From positions 64,001 to 128,000 of the forward strand of contig CAJNDS010000957.1 in NCBI GenBank assembly GCA_905221605.1: a DNA stretch of 64,000 nucleotides, in the 5' to 3' direction. The stretch is from Symbiodinium natans. Its lineage: Eukaryota; Sar; Dinophyceae; Suessiales; Symbiodiniaceae. Below, piece by piece: positions 51,701-57,273 of the stretch. How positions within the stretch are numbered: the first letter of the stretch is position 1; each line of letters starts with the position of its first letter. Below the pieces are notes generated by a model, which was given only the letters and a program-made list of their open reading frames with translations, was not told the DNA's origin and did not search any database. A program made the position numbers and the translations under genes.

Positions 51701-52878
51701 AGGTCGAACTGTCAATCGGGCAAAGTCAAGCTGGCCGGGATGGCTTCCTATTTTTCGGTTGGAGCCCGATTATGCCCGATTCCGAAGCACGTGACTGGCC
51801 TGGGTGTTCACAAACAGAAGAAGTCGGCCATTGGTTAGCAAGGTGAGCTAAAAAGGCACTGAAAGAGTTGGCTTTTGGTTCAGGATCTCGGGTTAATTCA
51901 TTGAGTCTCTTCCAACTGGGGCAAGCCAGGCGGCCCAACTCAGTCAAAACACTCAGCGGCTTTACCCATCCACGTCCAGGCAGTATAGTCACCCGAAGAT
52001 AGCAGAGAGCGTATGGAGCTGACTTGTACGACATTGCTAACATTGCAAGGCCAAAAACTAGAGGAGTAGCAAAGACGAATGACCAAGGACTTATCATGGT
52101 CCCACGGGCACGCAGCTTCTTATCCCCCCTCGGAAATGCCCAGTCCTCAGGTCATGTTTTCAAGCGCTGGTGCTGGTGAAAGGGCAATGGCTGAAGTTTT
52201 TCCATGCAGGTGCCAGATAGCATCATGCCCCGGCTCATGGTTTCACTGGTTTCACGTCATTTCGTCCAGTCTTGACCGTTCCAAGCTAGCGGAGCGGAGT
52301 GCCGAAAGACTTCTGAAATTGTCTCGCTGGCGATGTGCTGTGGCGTGTGTGCAGTAGGAATACGCGGGCCATGCGTGATGCGTGCAAAGGCAGCCAAAAC
52401 CTTCTGTCACGCTGCACGGCACAGTTTCAACAAAAGTCTGCTGCTGGTCTAGAGCTGGCAGTTCAATGGTGCAGGAAGCTGGTGAAAAAGAAACAGAAAA
52501 AAAGAAGAAAACTCCAAGGAAACTGCTGCCCTGCCTTGGCCAACCGCGCCGCAGCCGCTTTCCCAGCTGCATCCTCCGCGATCTTGAGCTTGGCCTTCAT
52601 GAGCCTGTTGGTCTTGCCAGCATGGGCTACTGGGCCTGAGAATCCCCCTAAACAACCCTGCAAAGGGCCTGTTTAAGGGGTTATAGGGTATATCCTCGCC
52701 CATGCAGGTAGGGCCTTTAGGGTTCTTTGTGCAGTTGCAACACCCCTCCCTCAAATTTCTGCCACCCCCCCCCCCCCCCCATACATCCAGCGTCAGGGTC
52801 TCCTCACTTCGGGCGCTGCACCAGCAAGCTCGTCGTCCTTTCGGGCTACTCCGACATTGGACGTGTTCGGGAGAGGCT
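33572..52878 (-). CDS. Ala/Glu/Lys-rich coiled-coil protein gene(s), many small exons
   Basis: At least 21 minus-strand exons with clean splice sites encode helical, Ala/Glu/Lys/Gln-rich protein typical of long coiled coils: EKAAVLEAAPAAKIKAAQK, QAAQAEVAEAEGRERQQRLG, EVLEDVGKELAEAELQ, KFAKSAEQASAAERQKAIAA and others. Uninterrupted polarity over 19 kb suggests one large gene, but phases were not reconciled across all junctions and a satellite block (35.4-41.4 kb) lies inside, so two genes are possible. The 3' end is a TAG at 33572. Candidates would be cytoskeletal or ciliary coiled-coil proteins; I do not recognise a specific one. Introns contain MITEs of at least four families and telomeric arrays. 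Confidence 0.5.
33856..34028 (-). CDS. Leu/Ser-rich exon near the 3' end
   Basis: Acceptor GGCACTCAG and donor CTT|GTGAGC. Reads LRSKKHLSDVGLVLSVCSNL then LATLDRRVPGGLDVGELLSG. Confidence 0.48.
34096..34148. mobile_element. MITE family H, left half
   Basis: CCCAGATCTTCCAAAACCCC start only. Confidence 0.7.
34573..34634 (-). repeat. Interstitial telomeric array at a splice donor
   Basis: Nine units; the minus-strand start is the donor of exon 34633-34734. Confidence 0.9.
34633..34734 (-). CDS. Coiled-coil gene exon ending at a telomeric array
   Basis: 34 phase-0 codons, EGLKDALKFAKSAEQASAAE then RQKAIAAIKARLPR, with acceptor AGCAAG 10 nt past the MITE at 34744-34852 and donor CTAGG|GTTTAG, the first unit of the array at 34573-34634. 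Confidence 0.55.
34744..34852. mobile_element. MITE family A, best copy
   Basis: Near-perfect palindrome from AAAGAGCCCAATAT to ATATTGGGCTCTTT with internal AATTAAGGAATAT arms. Confidence 0.88.
35391..35775. repeat. Cluster of CCTTCCGCGG palindromic decamers
   Basis: About 20 copies of CTTCCGCGG or close variants, irregularly spaced between otherwise unique sequence. Confidence 0.85.
36537..36573 (-). repeat. Telomeric array at left border of the satellite block
   Basis: Five units directly preceding the inverted repeat at 36575. Confidence 0.88.
36636..36754. repeat. 42-bp tandem repeat, 3 copies
   Basis: Unit begins GCATGTAGCAAATCACGTCG. Confidence 0.9.
36771..36955. repeat. 48-bp tandem repeat, 4 copies
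   Basis: Unit begins TGGGCCGAAACGAGGCAATG. Confidence 0.88.
36956..37590. repeat. Tandem repeat of 125-145 bp, about 5 copies, with hairpin
   Basis: Each unit has TGGAGAGGCAGGATAGACCT, then a stem formed by CGGCGCACTTT and AAAGTGCGCCG around CGTGAGCC. Confidence 0.88.
37865..38065. repeat. Dispersed AGAACTGTTCC palindromes
   Basis: GGAACAGACTAGAACTGTTC-type units occur four to five times; the GGAACnnnnGTTCC core is self-complementary. Confidence 0.75.
38590..38705 (+). repeat. Interstitial telomeric array inside the satellite block
   Basis: Mixed TTTAGGG units; more diverged CCCTAAA-type sequence at 38180-38390. Confidence 0.82.
38909..39420. repeat. 47-bp tandem repeat, 11 copies
   Basis: Unit CACTAAAACGACTAACTACT ... 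TGTCGCCCGGTTTTGGT. Confidence 0.92.
39430..40088. repeat. Large imperfect inverted repeat
   Basis: CCAAAGCTGAAAGAGGCCAC (39458 on) recurs inverted as GTGGCCTCTTTCAGCTTTGG at 39805 on and twice more downstream. Confidence 0.85.
40269..40385 (-). repeat. Telomeric array at right border of the satellite block
   Basis: About 16 units directly after the inverted repeat at 40230-40268. Confidence 0.9.
40423..41374. repeat. 21/22-bp minisatellite, about 43 copies
   Basis: Unit GGCTAAGGGTCATTTCTTCGT with a 22-bp form having TTTCC; the last copy adjoins coding-like minus-strand sequence. Confidence 0.93.
41380..41900 (-). CDS. Coding-like minus-strand region, frame changes
   Basis: Two overlapping frames look like protein: 41896-41477 (LWAKPLRVFTLPVMWMQALL then DGSFAVHWVSTEYGLMHY) and 41574-41375 (LAFPTFVTISLQELLVLEAD then FSELGVCWLFEVLSEPQYAK). 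An intron or a frameshift near 41550 would connect them. The second runs into the minisatellite, whose translation (SHEEMTL)n is probably not biological. Confidence 0.4.
41939..41967 (-). repeat. Interstitial telomeric array
   Basis: Four units, 24 nt into the intron after exon 41992-42086. Confidence 0.88.
41992..42086 (-). CDS. Coiled-coil gene exon (AALQAAQAEVAEAEGRERQQ)
   Basis: Acceptor CTGTTGCAG, then 31 codons ending QSQTEMLG, donor GGAAG|GTTCGA. A telomeric array starts 24 nt into the intron. Confidence 0.55.
42128..42262. mobile_element. Palindromic MITE-like element
   Basis: AAGGGTAGTTACACATGGTC at the left, GGGACCATATT and ATGAAACTACCCT at the right. Confidence 0.65.
43014..43071 (-). 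CDS. Coiled-coil gene exon (KVTQNLEAHLANSNG)
   Basis: Acceptor CTGGTGCAG, reading KQCAKVTQNLEAHLANSNG, donor C|GTGGCT. Confidence 0.45.
43177..43285. mobile_element. MITE family A
   Basis: Ends AGAGCCCAATACCCCTTA and GGGATGCTGGGCTCTTT. Confidence 0.8.
43317..43370 (-). CDS. Coiled-coil gene exon (KAREEAASLLTS)
   Basis: Acceptor AATCTGAG, donor CAAG|GTAGCT; one frame reads NSSSKAREEAASLLTS. A MITE lies about 30 nt into the downstream intron. Confidence 0.4.
43834..43949. mobile_element. MITE family F
   Basis: Right arm CCCTATTTTCGGAAACCCCC. Confidence 0.7.
44000..44108. mobile_element. MITE family A
   Basis: Ends AGAGCCCAATATCCCTTGA and GGGTATTGGGCTCTCT. Confidence 0.82.
44125..44201 (-). 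CDS. Coiled-coil gene exon (RAAAEAAARGAASQRRAQRA)
   Basis: Acceptor TTGTGCCAG, donor GCAAG|GTATAC. The MITE at 44000-44108 begins 17 nt after the donor. Confidence 0.5.
44248..44334. mobile_element. MITE family F
   Basis: Right arm ATATTTTCGGAAACCCC. Confidence 0.7.
44523..44606 (-). CDS. Coiled-coil gene exon (PLEVLEDVGKELAEAELQ)
   Basis: Acceptor CGTGTACAG, reading AGPTLAVNSPLEVLEDVGKE then LAEAELQ, donor CAAG|GTCGAA. Confidence 0.55.
44839..44915 (-). CDS. Coiled-coil gene exon (LKDTLKSVTSGLHGQSGEAT)
   Basis: Acceptor GCAGTTGCAG, donor CCAAG|GTCGGC. Ends QAHAK. Confidence 0.52.
45041..45163 (-). CDS. Coiled-coil gene exon (AVAKVSVSGSRAVERLNQAS)
   Basis: 41 phase-0 codons: AVAKVSVSGSRAVERLNQAS to LQLNSQKRQIFE, acceptor CTGCTGCAG, donor GAG|GTGTAT. 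A telomeric array (45176-45208) ends 10 nt before the acceptor. Confidence 0.55.
45176..45208 (+). repeat. Interstitial telomeric array
   Basis: Nearly five units, ending beside the acceptor of exon 45041-45163. Confidence 0.9.
45317..45358 (-). CDS. Coiled-coil gene exon (ARRSAEKEKQAAEK)
   Basis: Exactly 14 codons in phase 0 between acceptor CCCTCCCAG and donor AAG|GTGGGT. Joins in phase to the exon at 45163. Confidence 0.55.
45391..45553. mobile_element. MITE family B with inserted telomeric units
   Basis: Starts TTGGGATGTTCCCCC; the arm is duplicated around the insertion at 45450-45472. Confidence 0.8.
45450..45472 (+). repeat. Telomeric units inserted in a MITE
   Basis: TTTAGGG with variant units, between two ~29-nt copies of MITE sequence (45411-45439 and 45473-45501). 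Confidence 0.8.
45890..46232. repeat. Cluster of short telomeric tracts, both orientations
   Basis: CCCTAAA units near 45890-45960 and 46010-46039; TTTAGGG/TTGAGGG units at 46172-46232. Confidence 0.7.
46743..46890 (-). CDS. Coiled-coil gene exon (LTAEAAARLSEAAEASAF)
   Basis: Acceptor GCCCAAATAG. Reads SGSFSYPDAEDLSQRAQNAP then LTAEAAARLSEAAEASAFTQ; donor GGCAT|GTCAGT, or a later one near 46713. Confidence 0.5.
47091..47162 (-). CDS. Coiled-coil gene exon (EAELEKAAVLEAAPAAKIKA)
   Basis: Acceptor TTGTGCAG, 24 phase-0 codons ending AAQK, GC donor (AAG|GCCACG). A MITE starts about 20 nt upstream of the acceptor. Confidence 0.52.
47183..47323. mobile_element. MITE family I
   Basis: GGATGGGCTAGTAGCATACC to GGCCTTTAGTAGCCCGTCC. 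Confidence 0.7.
47391..47489. mobile_element. MITE family B
   Basis: TTTGAGATGTTCCCC to GGGGGAACATCCCAA. Confidence 0.82.
47555..47621 (-). CDS. Coiled-coil gene exon (EAESKLANTVSQAARDD)
   Basis: Acceptor TGCTTTTCAG, reading EAESKLANTVSQAARDDVAL. The donor is uncertain (GTTGGA or an earlier GTCTCC). Confidence 0.48.
48113..48209. mobile_element. MITE family B
   Basis: TTGGATGTACCCC to GGGGGAACATTCCAAG; directly followed by a family F fragment. Confidence 0.82.
48211..48285. mobile_element. MITE family F fragment
   Basis: GGGTACCCCTATTTGCGGAA AACCCC-type end next to a family B copy. Confidence 0.6.
48398..48434 (-). repeat. Interstitial telomeric array
   Basis: Five units. Confidence 0.88.
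48495..48553 (-). CDS. Coiled-coil gene exon (SEARESAAALQAEAR)
   Basis: Acceptor CCCTTCAG, reading VASGTSEARESAAALQAEAR, donor GCG|GTGGTT. Confidence 0.5.
48567..48730 (-). repeat. Degenerate telomeric array
   Basis: CCCTAAA-related units of 7-8 nt with many substitutions, including a repeated TAAAATCCTAAACCCTAAAT segment. Confidence 0.75.
49025..49150 (-). CDS. Coiled-coil gene exon (QKDSEISMMQRLAISHG)
   Basis: Acceptor CGCCCTAG. Reads QKDSEISMMQRLAISHGQQD then VQKQRYNEVTRALWELTI. The 3' limit is approximate. Confidence 0.48.
49620..49672 (-). CDS. Coiled-coil gene exon (KEKSNQCFEVSAKRLAE)
   Basis: Acceptor GTAGCTTAG, then KEKSNQCFEVSAKRLAE and a GC donor (GAG|GCTGCG). Confidence 0.45.
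50017..50121. mobile_element. MITE family B
   Basis: GGGGACGTTCCCCC to GGGGGAACCTCC. Confidence 0.8.
50166..50368 (-). CDS. Coiled-coil gene exon (LEAMLAQAKRQEGLVEKEAE)
   Basis: Donor TTTG|GTGAGT is canonical; acceptor probably TAGCTTCAG, but the frame is open to 50543. Includes HPVMPTSAHIFGSSSLQL then MLEAMLAQAKRQEGLVEKEA. A MITE lies 45 nt into the downstream intron. Confidence 0.52.
51363..51489. mobile_element. Palindromic MITE-like element
   Basis: AGGAGGGGCCCCCTTGCTA at the left, TAGGGGGGGCCCCTCCC at the right. Confidence 0.6.
51506..51563 (-). CDS. Coiled-coil gene exon (EGSLSTAQQQLEKAAAPWL)
   Basis: Acceptor TTCTGAAG lies 18 nt past the MITE at 51582-51704. EGSLSTAQQQLEKAAAPWL, donor CTCG|GTCACT. 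Confidence 0.52.
51582..51704. mobile_element. MITE family B
   Basis: TTGGGATGTTCCCCC to GGCGGAACATCTCAAG with a short internal duplication of ACTAACAGT. Confidence 0.82.
52535..52635 (-). CDS. Coiled-coil gene exon (LKIAEDAAGKAAAARLAK)
   Basis: Acceptor ATTCTCAG, reading KTNRLMKAKLKIAEDAAGKA then AAARLAK and a GC donor (AAG|GCAGGG); a slightly longer exon is possible. Confidence 0.52.
52808..52878 (-). CDS. Coiled-coil gene exon (VARKDDELAGAAPE)
   Basis: Acceptor AACTTCAG, reading PLPNTSNVGVARKDDELAGA then APE, donor GAA|GTGAGG. Confidence 0.5.
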
Positions 52879-53644
52879 CTGAAGTTTCAAGTTTCAAGTT
52901 GAAGCAATCATGAAGAGGTCGGGTCTAGCGGTTCCTGTCACCGCGACAGATCCGAGGACAAGAAGCGGATTCTGAGTGTGTCGCTGCAGGTCCTGCTCGC
53001 CTTGGAGGGTGCTGTAAAGGAAGGAAAAGCTGCTGAGCCCCACCTTGCAAGGAGTTGCGCGGCAGTGGATCTGGAACTGTAACTTCGCCAGAGTCCCATT
53101 GTTGCGACGGCCTCGCATCATAAGTCATGCAGCCAAAGCACGGCCGGACCCGCTTTCAGCCACTCTTCGGGAGCATCGCACTGTGCCGTGCAATCCTGAG
53201 CCCCAGCATTTTTTAGGACATGTGCGGAAGGGAGCCGCAGCCTACACATTGAATGCGGAAGGCATGATCTACGGGCCCAATGTAGGCCATATCCTTTCAC
53301 CCTTTGGTCGCTGAACTCGAAGTGCCAAAGCGGCCCCAGCAGCTACTGTGCATCTTCTCATGTCGGAAGGTATCCCAGGAACTGCACGAAGCATATGAGG
53401 GTCAACCCCGATTCGTAACAACCACGCGGCCGCGGATCTTCTATGCCGTGCTGATGCCGTAGCAGTGCACGTGTCTCGCCATGCACAGGATCTGTCCACT
53501 CGAAGAGGCCATGGATCTCCTCGGCGGTGAAATACCTTCAGCACAAAAAGCTGTCAAACAAGGCGACGTCCCACATCTTCGCTAAGTCCCCTTACAACAC
53601 AGAGACCCAGTGGAAACTTTGAAGGAAGCCCTGCTCAATTTGCA

Positions 53645-53742
53645 GAAATAGGGGTACCCTATTGGGGTCTGTAATATCAGGGAATTCTCCGATTCTGCTA
53701 AGTTACTATTTGGGGGACTATATTAGGGGTCCCCTATTGGCG
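53645..53742. mobile_element. MITE family F
   Basis: GAAATAGGGGTACCC to TAGGGGTCCCCTATT. Confidence 0.6.
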
Positions 53743-53830
53743 CAGTGGGCTGCACCGGGAGAGATTCCACAGCCTGAAACTTCGAGATCCGCCATGGTGC
53801 CGCTGCTGCTGCTTTGTCTCCAGAGCTGTT

Positions 53831-54986
53831 TTGGTCCTCAACGATCAGACTTCGAGCGTGCTGCAGTGCATACTGGCAAGCCTTCAGCCTCAAACCTCTA
53901 AAGCATTCAAAAACTATACAGACAGGGCACAGACCCATCTTGAAGACCTGGAGCCGGAACATCTTGTCCTCGATGAGGCCACTCCTTGTGCGATGTGTGG
54001 ATCGTCTGACTCGTCTTTTTCGAGAGCTTGTTGATGCTTGGGTGTCGGGACTTTTTTGGTGTCGTTTTGGGCAATGTAGGGTTACTACTGCGGAGTCTCG
54101 GTACAAAGCGTCATGAGTTGGGCTACGCAGATCTTGCGCATGTCCACGTTTTCGGCTGCATCACGCTGGGGACTCGATCGTTGGTGGAGTTGATCTCAAG
54201 TGGAGCCTTGTCCTTCCAAGTTGCCTTCATGGGGGCTGGGAGCTATAAGCTATCGCCCATCTTGCGAACCAGAGTGAGTATCCGAGTATCGCGCAGCACG
54301 GGTTAAAAGCTTCGGCTCTGCTGCACACTTCGTGACCTGCATGGCACCATTGAAGTTGAAGCTCTTCCAGGCGGGGTTGATCTAACCTTTTCCCCCCTTA
54401 GCACTTAAAGGCACATCTCAATCTACATACGATAGACACCGTGCCTGTACGCAGTAGATCATCCTCCATTTTGTCGAGGCTTCTCAGCCAATGGTTAGGG
54501 GTATTGGCGGTCAAGTCTCATTACCAGTCTGTACGTCTTCACCTCCCGGTCCTGTCCTCGCAGCGCGTGATGCCGCATGCACAGGGTGGGAAGGTATTCG
54601 GCATAAGCTCGGGTTGGCAGTTTACAATCTCACTTTTGGGCATCAAAAACTTCAAGCCCCTCAAGCCCCCGTGTGCATCTCAACAACTGCTTCTCAGCCT
54701 TGACGCCTTTTGAGGCGAAGAGCGCACGTCCTGAAGCCTTATGAGAATAGTGCCCCTCTGAAAGTCGGCGTCCTATGCGGTGTGCTCGATCGACAGCTTG
54801 CATGTCGACGGCGGGGTTCCTGGCTACCAGAAGCCGAAGTTGGGTGGACTTTGTGCATCACAACGCCTGCCGGAGTCCATATTGAGGCACTCCCTGCCTT
54901 ATCGCATCAAGAAAGAGATGCACAAATTCTTTCAGTCCAATGCGAAGGCGTACACGTTGCCCATCCTCCCGAATATAGTCCATTAG
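53831..54986 (+). CDS. Unidentified plus-strand gene, several coding-like stretches
   Basis: Plus-strand pieces: 53840-54034 (TSSVLQCILASLQPQTSKAF ... CAMCGSSDSSFSRAC), a stretch ending 54271 (LVELISSGALSFQVAFMGAG then SYKLSPILRTR, strong donor AGA|GTGAGT), 54441-54713 and 54780-54986 (LPYRIKKEMHKFFQSNAKAY, then stop). Two frames compete in the third piece. No family recognised; the strand is opposite to the neighbouring coiled-coil and SNF2 genes. Confidence 0.38.
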
Positions 54987-55077
54987 GCCCTGTATAGGCA
55001 CGAAGATCGAGATTCCCAGACCTCTTTACCCCTCCACTATTTTCCACAAACAGCCATGTGCTGGCCGACTTCTTCCT

Positions 55078-55138
55078 TTGGGTTACAAGGGGATTCTATT
55101 ACCCCAAAAAGGTTAAAAGGTTACCTACTCTACTACTA
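55078..55138. repeat. Dispersed repeat E, copy 2
   Basis: Second copy of the sequence at 3112-3174, with one inserted A. Confidence 0.82.
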
Positions 55139-55249
55139 AGACTTTGCATGCCCAAGCTCCAAGCAGGGTCGAGGATGATCACTCGATCCGCCGATGTCAA
55201 GTTCAAGCCATAGCCGCCCACTTTCGTTGTCCTTGGACTGGCATCCTAC

Positions 55250-55358
55250 TAACCCTAATCCCTACAAACCCTCTCTCTCTCTCTCTCTCGCAGACTCGGG
55301 AATCCGTCAGCTGCCGTCTGCATCCCTACAAACCCTGAACCCTGTAAACCCTAAACCC
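55250..55358 (-). repeat. Degenerate telomeric units with CT microsatellite
   Basis: CCCTACAAA-type units flank a (CT) tract at 55268-55290. Confidence 0.6.
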
Positions 55359-56804
55359 TCAAGGGTTTCGGGTTTATGGATCTGCACACATGTGTGAAGG
55401 TGGCGACTAGGCGTTCGACTCTCGGACGCTGGTGTCTTTTAGCTCCTTGAAGGTCCTGATAGCAATAGCGAAGAACCTCAGAGTAATTGTGTCAATAGAA
55501 GCCGCTTCCCGTCTGCAAGAAGGATGGACCGTAGATGTATCTATAGGTCAGCCATCATGCTCGAAGAACGCGCGTTGATGCCACTGCCACCATCAGCTGC
55601 AAAACTACTAAGTGCTGCTGCTCTATAGAGACAAGCTGTCATGCCCTCGTGGCAGGTGTGGGCGTGTCGCGTGCAATCCAGTGTCCCATGAGCTCGGCCC
55701 CCTGCCCCTTTTCCGGCCCCATTCCCCCGCCTGCAGCAGGGATCTGTGGATAATTCTATATTGGGGTGGGAAGTCATGATAAAGCGCTTCAAGATTGCGA
55801 CGACCACTGTGACTGCCGCGAAGACGAATGCTCCATGCAACTAGGTGCGCGGCGCACATCTCGCCGTGCGTTTTCGTGCAGAGATTGAAAATTAAGATGG
55901 CTGGAATTTGCAAAAAATGGTGCTATTTACAAGGTACTCGGCGTCCTGAGAGGTGGGAGCGCGTTATAAACGGCACTCTAAGGGGGAAACACGTATTTTA
56001 GTGTTTTCGCCTAGGGAATTCACTCCCTTTAAGGAGTTCTGAAATGCCTAAAACTACTTTCCGTTTTCAAGGATTTTAGGGCTTTCAGGGGTTTAGAGTT
56101 TAGGGGCTTAGGGATGTTTTAAGGTGTAGGGCTTTATAGGAAAAGTTGCTTGAGGATTCTGGGGCAGTAGGATTTCCGGAATCAGGTTTTGGGAAAACCT
56201 CAACGCAGAACCTCAAACCCAGAGACCTCGACCCTAAGCCCCACATCCTCAATCCTCAGTCCTAGCCCTAAACCCTGGGACAAAGCAGAGCCGTAAGTAC
56301 CCTTAAACCCCCTAAGCCCTATACACCCTAAACCCTAAACCCTAACCCCCCCCAAGCCCATAGGGCGGATTTAGCAAGTCGGAGGGCTACGGTTTAAGTC
56401 TTAGCATCTGCAGAGTTGCCAGAGGCCTAAACCCCGAAGCCCAACATCAAGGCTAAACTCCAAGCCCCAAACCCTGCAAACTGGAGCACTAAATGACTGA
56501 GGACATGCTGGCAAGTTGCAATAGGGGGGGCGGATTATCCCCCCCCCCCCCCCACCCCCCCCCAGCCACCCCACCCAAGAAACCGAAGGAAACCACGCGG
56601 CGAGATACGCGCCGCGCTCCAACTACTCCTGCTGCTGAAGGCTACAGAGTAGGCTGAGTAAACGCTTTCTGCAGACGTAGTCTCAGCAGCATGCAGGTGT
56701 AGGACTGCGGCTGCGTTTGAAAGAGACGTACTCGCTCGTTCCGAGCCTTGCAGGGTCAGGGCTCGTCCGAAGTTGATCGCTTCAAACACCGCGGAAAACG
56801 AGGG

Positions 56805-56877
56805 GGGTTTAGGGTTTAAAAGTCTAGGGGGTTAGGAGTTCAGGGCTTAGGGGTTTAGGGTTTGAGGGTTTAGGGCT
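56805..56877 (+). repeat. Degenerate telomeric array
   Basis: GGGTTTA units with 1-3 nt spacers. Confidence 0.7.
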
Positions 56878-56929
56878 TCCGTATGGTTCAAACTGACTTC
56901 ATTCGACTCCGCTGTTCCGGTACAGGCGG

Positions 56930-57076
56930 AACAGCACAGAAACAAATCAAGCGCTTGGCTGGTCTTGCAGCAGCTCTAAAGCCAGGCCAGCGCATGAGCT
57001 TTTGGAACCCCAACCGTGGTTCCTCCACTGCTTCGCTTCCCAAGCGACGCCGTAGGGCGAAAGCTTCAAGGAGCTA
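56930..57076 (+). CDS. Possible terminal exon with basic tail (plus strand)
   Basis: Acceptor CCGGTACAG, then QKQIKRLAGLAAALKPGQRM and, at the end, SLPKRRRRAKASRS followed by TAA. It lies opposite the 3' side of the SNF2 gene. The minus strand is also open, so strand is not certain. Confidence 0.35.
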
Positions 57077-57207
57077 AGGCCCCCGCCCTGCTTGCTACAT
57101 GTTAGCTTCGCAACCGGGCCAGAGAATCGGTGCCAGCTAGACCCTCGCCCCCAGCCCAAAATCAGCCACAACCCTGTGTTTAGGGTTTAGGGCTCTTCCC
57201 CGGCCGC

Positions 57208-57273
57208 GATCTCCGTCTGGCCGTCGATGCGAAGGTACTTGATCTTCTGTTTCCGGAGGATGCAGATCTCTAC
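57208..57273 (-). CDS. SNF2 exon (KYLRIDGQT)
   Basis: 22 phase-0 codons, EICILRKQKIKYLRIDGQT, joining directly to MMDLAAGH to give the family spacing 'RMLDIL..YL...G-x-KYLRIDG-x-T'. Probable GC donor (ATC|GCGGCC). Confidence 0.78.
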
